Positions 9,270-17,529 of a stretch of 37,785 bases of DNA are shown piece after piece. The position numbers and the translations under genes were made by a program. The first letter of the stretch is position 1. Each line of letters starts with the position of its first letter. Origin of the DNA: Thermoproteota archaeon. GTDB taxonomy: Archaea > Korarchaeota > Korarchaeia > Korarchaeales > JAOZGB01. A model generated the notes under the pieces. The model searched no databases, was not told the origin of the DNA, and saw only the letters and a list, made by a program, of their open reading frames with translations. The stretch spans positions 1 to 37,785 of the forward strand of contig JAOZGB010000009.1 in NCBI GenBank assembly GCA_027491935.1. The letters are read 5' to 3'.

Positions 9270-10406
9270 GTGCATCTTCTAATGGTCCAACCTATGCTAG
9301 CCGTACTTCAAGATCAAGGGTCAAACTTGATTCAATGGCTCTTGTTCATTGTAATGCTTTTTCTAATACAAATTTTTGGTATGAAGATTCAAGCATTGAT
9401 GGGTCTCTCTGACATTGCTAGAGCTTTAGACAAGCTCTGGAATTTAAATCAGTCAGCCTCTAAAATGTTTATAGAGGAGGCTTCAAAGTATGGCAAGGGG
9501 AAGGAGGATGTAGATAGGATACTAAGCCGTTATAAAGGATTCGGAATAATAGAACCGGTCTATCTTGACCCCGTCGGCGCTATTAAAAAGCTAGAGCATC
9601 TTCTAAATACGGCTAAGTGGAGGATTGACGAGATTGTGTGGGAAATAGCGCCTAAAGCCCAGAAGCACATACATTCAAATTTGAAAGACATGTTCCTGTC
9701 ATGTTTAACCCTAGATTACATATACAGAATTGTAAGACACTACTTCATAATGGGGAGGAAAACGCAGAATTTCTACTACATATTTCAAGTCCAAATGGTT
9801 CTCCCGGAGATTATGAAAATAGCTAAAGCCTACCATACATCTGTTGACGCATTTAGAAGGGGAACCCCGATTGGGGACGGACTTGGACCATTAGTAGTGG
9901 CGAGGTTCGTAAGTGAATATGATCCTAAGCTTGAAGCCGAGGAGATAGCTGAAAACATATCTCTCTACAGGGTAACCTATGAAGGGAGGAATATCCTTTT
10001 AGTCAAGGCGAAAGGGCCCGGCGGGGAAGTGGGTAAGCCAGGCGATGCCATAAAAAGGCTTATAGAAATGAGAAGCGGCGCCGTCTCCAGAATAATAATG
10101 GTTGATGCAGGCGGAAAACTAGAAGGTGAGCCTACAGCTGAGATAACAGAATATGTAGGAGCAGCTATTGGAGATCCGGGTCCGGAGAAGTATAAGATTG
10201 AGGAAGTTGCGACAAAATATAAGATTCCTGTTGATTCGATAGTGGTTAAAATGGATCCGTTGGACGCTATTGCAATCATGAAGAAGGAAATAAGTTTAGC
10301 CGCCGATTCGGTTGTAGATAGGATAGAACATATTCTGAAGGAGAGGACGCATGAGGGTGACACCATTATCGTAGCCGGTATTGGAAATTCAATTGGGATA
10401 AGGTGA
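9270..10406 (+). CDS. DUF1512-like archaeal membrane-anchored protein
   Basis: N-terminal TM (LIQWLLFIVMLFLIQIFGMKIQALM) and long soluble domain (GPGGEVGKPGDAIKRLI..., IIMVDAGGKLEGEPTAEI). Matches my recollection of DUF1512. Confidence 0.7.
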   Translation: MHLLMVQPMLAVLQDQGSNLIQWLLFIVMLFLIQIFGMKIQALMGLSDIARALDKLWNLNQSASKMFIEEASKYGKGKEDVDRILSRYKGFGIIEPVYLDPVGAIKKLEHLLNTAKWRIDEIVWEIAPKAQKHIHSNLKDMFLSCLTLDYIYRIVRHYFIMGRKTQNFYYIFQVQMVLPEIMKIAKAYHTSVDAFRRGTPIGDGLGPLVVARFVSEYDPKLEAEEIAENISLYRVTYEGRNILLVKAKGPGGEVGKPGDAIKRLIEMRSGAVSRIIMVDAGGKLEGEPTAEITEYVGAAIGDPGPEKYKIEEVATKYKIPVDSIVVKMDPLDAIAIMKKEISLAADSVVDRIEHILKERTHEGDTIIVAGIGNSIGIR

Positions 10407-10412
10407 GCAGCC

Positions 10413-10826
10413 TTGGTGGGTAGCAAGGGGAAGGAAGGTAGAAGCTCCATCATTTTATTTGCTAATATAATCCTCTCACTTGCAGTTATACTTTTCGGTG
10501 TTACAATGATAATCTATGTCTATAGAGAGTACGGCGATGTGTCATCGCAGTCCCCCTATGCGATGTTCATGCTCATGATAGGATTTACACTTATATTCTT
10601 CGCTGGTCAAGCATTGTATAACATGGTAAGATTCGGGCTAGAGGTGGGAATACCACAACTGAGCATAATTACAGTAGTAAAATGTTATTCATGCGGGCTA
10701 ACCTCTGAAAGGAAATTCCAAAATGGAGATTATGTAAACAAAGTTGTGGGAAAATGTGAGAAATGCGCTGGGGTAAAGTACATAAGTAATATTTATGCTG
10801 AGGAGCCTAAAAAGAAGAGATTTTAA
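10413..10826 (+). CDS. Two-TM membrane protein with C-terminal zinc ribbon
   Basis: Two hydrophobic segments, then CYSCGLTSERKFQNGDYVNKVVGKCEKCAG; 6 bp downstream of the DUF1512-like gene. Confidence 0.65.
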   Translation: MVGSKGKEGRSSIILFANIILSLAVILFGVTMIIYVYREYGDVSSQSPYAMFMLMIGFTLIFFAGQALYNMVRFGLEVGIPQLSIITVVKCYSCGLTSERKFQNGDYVNKVVGKCEKCAGVKYISNIYAEEPKKKRF

Positions 10827-10828
10827 GT

Positions 10829-11620
10829 CTAGAACGGGTCTATTATAGGCGGGGGATTCCTTTTATGCCTGCTTCGGTGCAGGAGGCTAACAACCCTGTC
10901 TACTTCCCTATTTAACCCTAGGATATTTTTCACATCCTCTGGACTCCTACCCATGTCGTAGAGATAGTAGAGTATTAAATCTAGGGTTTCATAGGGTAAT
11001 CCAAGCTCGCCCTCATCGGTTTGGCCGGGCCAGAGGCCTGCTGAAGGTTTCTTCCGTATTATTCTGGCTGGGATTGAGAGATCCCTTGCAAGCATCCTAA
11101 CCTGTGTCTTGTAGAGTCCCCCGATTGGAAGAATGTCGACTCCGCCGTCCCCATACTTTGTAAAGTAGCCTGTCAATAGTTCAGACTTGTTCCCCGTCCC
11201 GATAACGAACCCGTCCATGTCGTTGGCAACTGAGTATAGCAAAACCATCCGAATCCTAGCCTGCCTATTCCCTACTGAAATCTTACCCCTGACAGGTATA
11301 GTTCTTTGAAACGCTTCCTCAATGAGGGATATATCTGCAATTTTAAATCTCACCCCTACCTTTCTGCAGATGTCCATAGCGTCGTCTATATCCTCTTTCC
11401 TTGTAAATCTAGAAGGCATTATGAGAGCGATAATATTTTCAGGCTCTAGGGCATGGGATGATATGAATAGTGTGACAGCTGAATCTATCCCACCGCTTAT
11501 CCCGATAACCCCCCTTTTAAGACCATGTTTATCGGCGTATTCCCTCAGTCTTTTCACGATTTTATCCATGACATGTGTTACATCTATTTCTAGCACTTCT
11601 GCGGCTTTCATCATTATCAC
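10829..11620 (-). CDS. nadE: NH3-dependent NAD+ synthetase
   Basis: GVIGISGGIDSAVTLFI (PP-loop), GTGNKSELLTGYFTKYGDGGVDILPIGGLYKTQV, PSAGLWPGQTDEGELGLPYETLD. Confidence 0.95.
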   Translation of the reverse strand: MIMMKAAEVLEIDVTHVMDKIVKRLREYADKHGLKRGVIGISGGIDSAVTLFISSHALEPENIIALIMPSRFTRKEDIDDAMDICRKVGVRFKIADISLIEEAFQRTIPVRGKISVGNRQARIRMVLLYSVANDMDGFVIGTGNKSELLTGYFTKYGDGGVDILPIGGLYKTQVRMLARDLSIPARIIRKKPSAGLWPGQTDEGELGLPYETLDLILYYLYDMGRSPEDVKNILGLNREVDRVVSLLHRSRHKRNPPPIIDPF

Positions 11621-11802
11621 TTTTTAAGAAGCGATACTAGGAGGACTATTAGAAACCCGGCTACAGAATATGCTGGGCTTCCAGTTACAACCCATATGAT
11701 GAACCCGATTATCACAGCGGGCAGCAATAGTAAGAAGACCTTTACTGCAATAACTATCATTACCAATAATAGGAGTACCCCGATTATGAGTGTTATGCTC
11801 AT
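11617..11802 (-). CDS. Small hydrophobic membrane protein, 61 aa
   Basis: Almost entirely TM-like; overlaps both neighbours by 4 bp in the nadE-trxB run. Confidence 0.6.
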   Translation of the reverse strand: MSITLIIGVLLLLVMIVIAVKVFLLLLPAVIIGFIIWVVTGSPAYSVAGFLIVLLVSLLKK

Positions 11803-12728
11803 CTACTTACCCCCTTCAACTTTCTCCTAATATACACGGATGCATTTATAGCTGCTACCGCTGCGTCTCCCGCAGCCGTAACAACCTGCAATCCCCTACA
11901 TGTGCAGTCGCCAGCTGCATAGACCCCTTCTACGCTGGTTTTTTGGTCTTTATCAACGATGATGCATCCTCTCGGGTCGGTTCTCACACCGGAGTTCTCC
12001 AGCAGCTTTGCGGTTGGGATCTTCTCGGTAGCTATGAATACAGCACTTACATCTAGTAACTCTTCTCTGCCGCTTACAGATATTTTTAGTCCTGTGACGT
12101 ACTCCTCTCCTAAAATCTCTATCGGCCTAGCCTTCTCAACCAATTCGATTTTCTCAGATATACCTGTTATTCTCTTATTTTCCACGGTTTCTGGTGGAAC
12201 CTGTATCACATATATCTTCCCTACAATTCCAGAGAGCCTTTCAGCTTCTTCTATTAAGGCTTCCCCGGAGCCTATCAGTGCAACCGTCTTACCTGCAAAC
12301 AGGGGGCCATCGCACACTGCACAGTAGCTTACTCCCCTCCCGGTTAGTTTCTGTTCGTTTTTTATTCTAAGGCTCTGTTGCTGTAGGCCGGTGGCTATTA
12401 CTACAGCGTCAGCTGAATATATTTTGTTCTCTCTTGTTGTCAACATTTTCGGGTGGCTAGAAAGTTGTGTGGAGATAACGTCGCTTTTAACGATCTTCGC
12501 ACCCATTTTTAAAGCTTGTTCTCTCATCCTACTAAGCAGTTGCACCCCTGAGATAGGCTCTACGAATCCTGGATAATTATTTATAACCTCTGCCAGGGCA
12601 AGCCTCGGTTTGGAGGTGCCTTCGATTATCAGTGTGTCGATTTTCATGCTGGCAGCATACATGCCGGCTGTGAGACCTGCAGGCCCACCCCCTACCACTA
12701 TGAGCTGGTGCTTTTCAAAACCGAACAT
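11799..12728 (-). CDS. trxB: Thioredoxin reductase
   Basis: VVGGGPAGLTAGMYAA, YCAVCDGPLFAGK (CxxC redox site), IGSGEALIEEAERL, GVYAAGDCT. Confidence 0.93.
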   Translation of the reverse strand: MFGFEKHQLIVVGGGPAGLTAGMYAASMKIDTLIIEGTSKPRLALAEVINNYPGFVEPISGVQLLSRMREQALKMGAKIVKSDVISTQLSSHPKMLTTRENKIYSADAVVIATGLQQQSLRIKNEQKLTGRGVSYCAVCDGPLFAGKTVALIGSGEALIEEAERLSGIVGKIYVIQVPPETVENKRITGISEKIELVEKARPIEILGEEYVTGLKISVSGREELLDVSAVFIATEKIPTAKLLENSGVRTDPRGCIIVDKDQKTSVEGVYAAGDCTCRGLQVVTAAGDAAVAAINASVYIRRKLKGVSR

Positions 12729-12734
12729 TTAAGA

Positions 12735-13379
12735 TCACTCTATTGCTTCAAGTATTTTCTGTGCGAAGAACATTTCTGGTACTGCGCCTTCAAACATTAC
12801 CTTATCATTTATAACTATTTTGGGGACCGCCATTACCATGTATTTTTGGGATAAATCTGGAAATTCTATAGCTTCTATCATATCCCCTAAAATGTTTCGG
12901 TTTAAAATTGCGAACTTGTGAGCAGTCCTAACAGCTATTGGGCAGTACGGGCATGTTGGGGTGACAAAAACTTGGATATGAACTTTCTTGCCTATGCTTT
13001 TCACTATCTCCTTTACATCCGGCGGTATTTCCGTGTCTCCACGGGAGGCGTCCACGATGGCCTCTACTAGGCTTCCAAGCTCATAGCCGGAAGGTATACC
13101 GAAGAATCTGATTCCATACTCCTCCTTTCCATGGACTACTATGGCTGGGTGTTTATCGATATTAAATCTTTTAGCCGTCTGGGAATCCGTGGTGCATTCG
13201 CATTCTTCGATCTTTATGAGGTGAGAAAACTCAGCTATTATTTTAGCGATCTCTAGGGTTTCATTGCAGTAGAGACAGTGGTTTTTAGTTGTAAACACGT
13301 GGAGTGTTACGGGGTTTACGAGTTTTGAGAACTTATCTTTTATATATCTTCTAACATCGGGGGGTAACTCTACAACCAT
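12735..13379 (-). CDS. Protein disulfide oxidoreductase (PDO; glutaredoxin-like, two thioredoxin folds)
   Basis: Two CxxC sites: KNHCLYCNETLE and TPTCPYCPIAVRTAH; 6 bp from trxB. Confidence 0.92.
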   Translation of the reverse strand: MVVELPPDVRRYIKDKFSKLVNPVTLHVFTTKNHCLYCNETLEIAKIIAEFSHLIKIEECECTTDSQTAKRFNIDKHPAIVVHGKEEYGIRFFGIPSGYELGSLVEAIVDASRGDTEIPPDVKEIVKSIGKKVHIQVFVTPTCPYCPIAVRTAHKFAILNRNILGDMIEAIEFPDLSQKYMVMAVPKIVINDKVMFEGAVPEMFFAQKILEAIE

Positions 13380-13429
13380 AGCATTTTATAATCATCACTT
13401 TACTTTATTTTAAAGCCTGGCGGAAAAAT

Positions 13430-13960
13430 ATGGTGAACGTTCTAAATCTATATATGCTTGGAGGAACCCCCCAAGGTTTCTGTGAATCCGTCAAGAACAT
13501 TATAAACTCGACATTTAAAGGTCTATTGCAAGTTCAGAGTAGGGGAATTGTGGATTTGGAGTATGAAAAAACCTTCAATAAGGGTAGGAGGCAGTATAAT
13601 GCCAGTGAAATAGTTCGTATAGCTTCTCCTTCAGTTTTAAAGCCCGCCTTAATCGTTGCAGACCTGGATCTTTATGTGGAAGACTTGAATTTTGTCTTCG
13701 GTTTGGTGTCAGATATGGTTGGACTTATATCTATAAAGCGGCTTTCCAACTCATTCTATGGTATCCCTGGTAATGGAAACTTACATAGAAGGAGGGTAAA
13801 CGTGGTTGCGCTTCATGAGGTTGGGCATTTACTAGGGCTTGGCCATTGCAGTGACAGAAGTTGCTGTATGAGCTTTCACAATTCTATATGGGAAGTAGAT
13901 AGGTCTAATCCCCGGTTTTGTACTGATTGCTGGGGTAAAATCCTATCTATCTTGAAGTAG
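13430..13960 (+). CDS. amzA: Archaemetzincin zinc metalloprotease
   Basis: HEVGHLLGLGHCSDRSCCMSFHNSIWEVDRSNPRFCTDCW matches the HExxHxxGxxHC...CxM...CxxC archaemetzincin signature. Confidence 0.93.
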   Translation: MVNVLNLYMLGGTPQGFCESVKNIINSTFKGLLQVQSRGIVDLEYEKTFNKGRRQYNASEIVRIASPSVLKPALIVADLDLYVEDLNFVFGLVSDMVGLISIKRLSNSFYGIPGNGNLHRRRVNVVALHEVGHLLGLGHCSDRSCCMSFHNSIWEVDRSNPRFCTDCWGKILSILK

Positions 13961-14434
13961 GTCCTCAACCATTTTAACCGCTTCTTCAGGGTTCTTCGCC
14001 GCGTAGACATACTTTCTCCCAAACTTTCTACCTGCCAGCAGGTCTGCAGCCTCTCCTGTTCCCTTAATGCATATAACCGGTTTTCCGTAGACTAGCGCCA
14101 TTGCAATCTCAGAGAGGGTTCCCTCCCTCCCCCCAACAGCTATAACAGCATCCCCGGAGCATGCATTAATAAAGTTTCTCGCGTATCCTATGCCAGTTGT
14201 TATTTTAACAGTTAGATATGGGTTAGCATCTTCGCCGTTTATTGATGGAAGTATTCCAACAGTTATTCCGCCATTCTCCCATGCCCCCCTGCAGGCTGCC
14301 TCCATTACTCCGTCTCTACCTCCGCAGATGAGTATATGCCCTCTTGATGCTATAATCTTGCCAAGTTCATATGCGGTTTGGTATAGCTGCTCGTCGATCT
14401 TCCCACTGGAACCAACTACGGATATCTGTACCAT
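13943..14434 (-). CDS. LOG-family / TIGR00725-like Rossmann protein
   Basis: ISVVGSSGKIDEQLYQTAYELGKIIASRGHILICGGRDGVMEAACRGA, AVGGREGTLSEIAMAL. Confidence 0.87.
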   Translation of the reverse strand: MVQISVVGSSGKIDEQLYQTAYELGKIIASRGHILICGGRDGVMEAACRGAWENGGITVGILPSINGEDANPYLTVKITTGIGYARNFINACSGDAVIAVGGREGTLSEIAMALVYGKPVICIKGTGEAADLLAGRKFGRKYVYAAKNPEEAVKMVEDLLQDR

Positions 14435-15223
14435 CTATGAAGGCTTTAGATACGATATTTTATAAATCATGTTCAACGGTTTAATCCCTACCTTACTTTG
14501 ATTTTCCATAACCCACCTGTCATAGGCTGCTTTAGCAATTATGCTTGCTGCAGCAACAGCAATATCCTTCTCTCCATTCTCTAGCTGGACTATACTTTTT
14601 ATTCCCATGTTTTCCATGGCTTTACGGGTTTTTTCCTCGTCAAACTTGTCAATTAGAACCGTTACATCTGCGCGTTGGATTTTTTCTATTAGACTCTTTA
14701 CAGCTTTAGCATGAAGTTCCGATAGGAGATGGTTCAGATTTTTCCCTTCACTCTTTATTTCATCCATTTTCATGTTAAACTCTTTAGGCTCGACAACTAA
14801 AAGTTCGCATCCAAGAGAGTTTCTCCTTATTTTAGTCTCTAAGGTTTGGATTTGCTTTTTCGATAGCATTTTACTATCCATAACCCCCTCAGCCCATAGT
14901 TCGATGTACTGGTCTGGGGTTAGAGCTACAGCTGAGACTACTAGGGGTCCTAGGGCTTCGCCCTTCCCAGCTTCATCGCATCCTATTCTAACAGACTCAG
15001 GTCTAAAATTCTTCCTGAAAAACTCTATGAATATAGATTTAACATTTTCGCTATAGATTACCTTTCCTGTTTTATATGCTATTACCGCTGTTTTTCCACC
15101 GCTTTTGTATCTAAAAGCTTCGTAAGGCGACTTCACATCCGTCCTTTCCAATCCTGAGGTTTCAAGTACTTCTACGAGCTTCCCTAACACATCTGTGTCG
15201 AAAAGTGTAACGATTTTCATCAT
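14435..15223 (-). CDS. rnhC: Ribonuclease HIII-like (type 2 RNase H with N-terminal TBP-like domain)
   Basis: N-terminal ~90 aa PYEAFRYKSGGKTAVIAYKTGKVIYSEN resembles the RNase HIII substrate-binding domain; catalytic RIGCDEAGKGEALGPLVVSAV, VLIDKFDEEKTR, DIAVAAASIIAKAAYDRW. Confidence 0.75.
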   Translation of the reverse strand: MMKIVTLFDTDVLGKLVEVLETSGLERTDVKSPYEAFRYKSGGKTAVIAYKTGKVIYSENVKSIFIEFFRKNFRPESVRIGCDEAGKGEALGPLVVSAVALTPDQYIELWAEGVMDSKMLSKKQIQTLETKIRRNSLGCELLVVEPKEFNMKMDEIKSEGKNLNHLLSELHAKAVKSLIEKIQRADVTVLIDKFDEEKTRKAMENMGIKSIVQLENGEKDIAVAAASIIAKAAYDRWVMENQSKVGIKPLNMIYKISYLKPS

Positions 15224-15270
15224 TATACATGACTCGGAAGATTTTTAAAAACCGGGTGTTCTTACTATGT

Positions 15271-15343
15271 GCCGGGGTGGCTGAGTGGTATAGGCGGCGG
15301 GCTGCAGACCCGTTTTACGCGGGTTCAAATCCCGCCCCCGGCT
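15271..15343 (+). tRNA. tRNA-Cys (GCA)
   Basis: Cloverleaf: acceptor gccgggg/ccccggc, anticodon arm gcggg-ctgcaga-cccgt (anticodon GCA), T-arm gcggg-ttcaaat-cccgc, discriminator T; no intron, no encoded CCA. Confidence 0.95.
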
Positions 15344-15344
15344 C

Positions 15345-15761
15345 TCACCTAATATACTTCCGTATCATCCTATCAAGGACATCATATCCTATAGCTCCAG
15401 TAAACCTCTCAACTATTTTGCCGTTTACTACGAGTATGTAGGTTGGTACAGCCATTATATGGAACTTCATAGCCAATTCTCTCTCTTTATCCACATTTAT
15501 TTTAACTACAGCCACTTTCCCCTTGTATTTCATAGCTACCTGGTGGATTGCGGGCTCCATCATCCTGCACGGGCCGCACCATTCTGCCCAGAAGTCTAAG
15601 AGCATCACATCTACAATCTTAGCTACTCGATCTATTATTTGCTCATCACCTTCTATCGGCTCTCCAGCCGCTATCTTTACATATAGAGGGTCTTCTCTTT
15701 TCTGAATGATTCTTTCAAGCATTTTCATCTTTAAAATCTCTAGTTCATGGTCTTCAGACAT
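15345..15761 (-). CDS. Thioredoxin
   Basis: LLDFWAEWCGPCRMMEPAIHQVAMKYKGKVAVVKINVDKERELAMKFHIMAVPTYILV. Confidence 0.95.
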   Translation of the reverse strand: MSEDHELEILKMKMLERIIQKREDPLYVKIAAGEPIEGDEQIIDRVAKIVDVMLLDFWAEWCGPCRMMEPAIHQVAMKYKGKVAVVKINVDKERELAMKFHIMAVPTYILVVNGKIVERFTGAIGYDVLDRMIRKYIR

Positions 15762-16719
15762 AGGTAAAGTCCCCCCGATCTTCTGATATTTTCAGTATTA
15801 CAGCTTCTACTACCCTTCCTACAATTTCTAAACTTTTCGGTGATACTTTATCGGGTGTATCGTTTAGGGTATGCCAGTATGGATAGTCAAAGTCTATAAT
15901 GTCCACGCCGGGTATTCCCTCTTGAATAAAAGGGTAGTGATCATCATATATAGTATATTTTACTCTTGGTACAAAATACTGTGTATAGTTTAACTCTTTA
16001 GCCGTGTTCCATATCAATTCTACGAGATCTCTGGCATGGCGGTAGGAGAAGCCTTCCATGTATATTTGTAGGTCCTTGTCTCCCACCATATCAAGGAGTA
16101 TTAATCCGATTATTTTCTTCTTTTCGTTAGACGGTAAATGTTTGACGTGGTATCTCGAGCCTATGAAGTAGTGGTCAAGTATTATACCCCAATCTTCGCC
16201 GTCGAAAAATATGAATCGTACTTCCATCTTTAAATCTCTATCTTTAAATATCCTAATCAACTCTAGGAGTACCGCTACTCCGCTTGCCCCGTCATTCGCA
16301 CCTAAAATAGGTTTTCCTCTGTTCTCGAAAGACTGTTCCATGTCCGCTCTCGGCCTGGTATCATAATGAGCCCCAACATACAGTATTTTGTCCCCGCTTC
16401 CGAGAGAGACAATTATGTTCACCATACTTATCGGTCCTGCCTCTGGATCGGAAAATGTGAAATTTTCTAAGTGGTACGTTAAGCCGTAGCTCTTTATTAC
16501 ATTTACGATATACCGGATGCATTTTTCATGTTCGATCGTCCCAGGAGGTCTTGGACCTATCTCGCATTGTCCCCGTACGTGCAGGTATGCCTTTGTCCCG
16601 TTAAATGTTAACCTATATTTATACTCTATTATCTCGCTCTCCTGTCTAAGCTTACCATAGTATAGGTATCCAGATATAATTGCTACGATAAATATTAGTG
16701 GTAATACCTTCTTTGCCAC
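15754..16719 (-). CDS. M28-family zinc aminopeptidase, membrane-anchored/secreted
   Basis: N-terminal hydrophobic signal (VLPLIFIVAIISGYLYY), VGAHYDTR, GANDGASGVAVLLEL, FFDGEDWG, YPYWHTLNDTPDK. Confidence 0.92.
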   Translation of the reverse strand: MAKKVLPLIFIVAIISGYLYYGKLRQESEIIEYKYRLTFNGTKAYLHVRGQCEIGPRPPGTIEHEKCIRYIVNVIKSYGLTYHLENFTFSDPEAGPISMVNIIVSLGSGDKILYVGAHYDTRPRADMEQSFENRGKPILGANDGASGVAVLLELIRIFKDRDLKMEVRFIFFDGEDWGIILDHYFIGSRYHVKHLPSNEKKKIIGLILLDMVGDKDLQIYMEGFSYRHARDLVELIWNTAKELNYTQYFVPRVKYTIYDDHYPFIQEGIPGVDIIDFDYPYWHTLNDTPDKVSPKSLEIVGRVVEAVILKISEDRGDFTYV

Positions 16720-16751
16720 GGTGTAAGTGCTATCCCATTAAACATTTAAAC

Positions 16752-16967
16752 CTATCCTGGCTCACCTGTTTGGTTTCCACCTTCATTGCCAAATATTTTG
16801 TCCAAGCCTGAATTAATCCAGTCAAGCAGATCCTGAATGTTAGTATGGTTTCTAGCTGGTTTATGTTCAATCCAGCCTAGTACATTAGCTATAGGTGGAA
16901 TAACCGCGGCTATGAATATCCCCACGGTAACAGCTAGCAACAAGCCTGCCCCCAAAACCTCATTCAC
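16752..16967 (-). CDS. Small membrane protein of unknown function, 71 aa
   Basis: One TM segment (VLGAGLLLAVTVGIFIAAVIPPIANVLGW) and a short Gly/Asn-rich tail. Confidence 0.55.
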   Translation of the reverse strand: MNEVLGAGLLLAVTVGIFIAAVIPPIANVLGWIEHKPARNHTNIQDLLDWINSGLDKIFGNEGGNQTGEPG

Positions 16968-17005
16968 TTTTAATCCCTAATGATAGTATGTTTGTTCAGA
17001 GTATT

Positions 17006-17251
17006 TCAGTGACTCGAATCCCAAACTTCTACTATTAGCCTTTTTGATAGGCGTAGATATTTCCTATAACCCTCTCTATATTCAATCACCAATCCAGCGT
17101 CCTTAAGCCTCGCTATATGATATGATAGATGGGCTATAGATATTCCAAGCCTTCTTGCGATCTCACCCTTAGTCAAGGGGCCGGCTTCAAGCATTTTATA
17201 AACCACATAGCGATGCTTATGTGCGAGAGCCCTAAATAATTCCACGGTCAT
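17006..17251 (-). CDS. ArsR-like winged-helix transcriptional regulator
   Basis: FRALAHKHRYVVYKMLEAGPLTKGEIARRLGISIAHLSYHIARLKDAGLVIEYREGYRKYLRLS. Confidence 0.85.
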   Translation of the reverse strand: MTVELFRALAHKHRYVVYKMLEAGPLTKGEIARRLGISIAHLSYHIARLKDAGLVIEYREGYRKYLRLSKRLIVEVWDSSH

Positions 17252-17340
17252 CTCAAAAGATGTATGGGATGTTTTAGATTATTAACCTCCTCTTCGAGCA
17301 TCCTAAATATTCTAATCCCGCCTTGTCTATTTGATGAAAA

Positions 17341-17529
17341 ATGGGTATTAATAGAGCCTTCAGCGAGTCCGGAGAGTCTAACCTGTTGAGGAAGGATAAC
17401 AGTCCTGCTAAGAGCATGGTTTCAGGACTAAAAACCCTCATTGAAAGGGTAAACACTCTTGAGAGAAGGGTGATGGAGATAGAGGATGCCCTTAAAGAGT
17501 TAGCTAACGTTCTTGGTGAGACCCCTTGA
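17341..17529 (+). CDS. Small coiled-coil protein, 62 aa, translationally coupled to the downstream ATPase
   Basis: C-terminal heptad-like helix LKTLIERVNTLERRVMEIEDALKELANVL; stop TGA (17527-17529) overlaps the TTG start (17526-17528) of the next ORF. Confidence 0.6.
   Translation: MGINRAFSESGESNLLRKDNSPAKSMVSGLKTLIERVNTLERRVMEIEDALKELANVLGETP

Noticed and set aside
15271-15343. Intron in the tRNA-Cys gene
   Set aside because: The anticodon loop is a standard 7 nt (ctgcaga) and the cloverleaf closes without an insertion.
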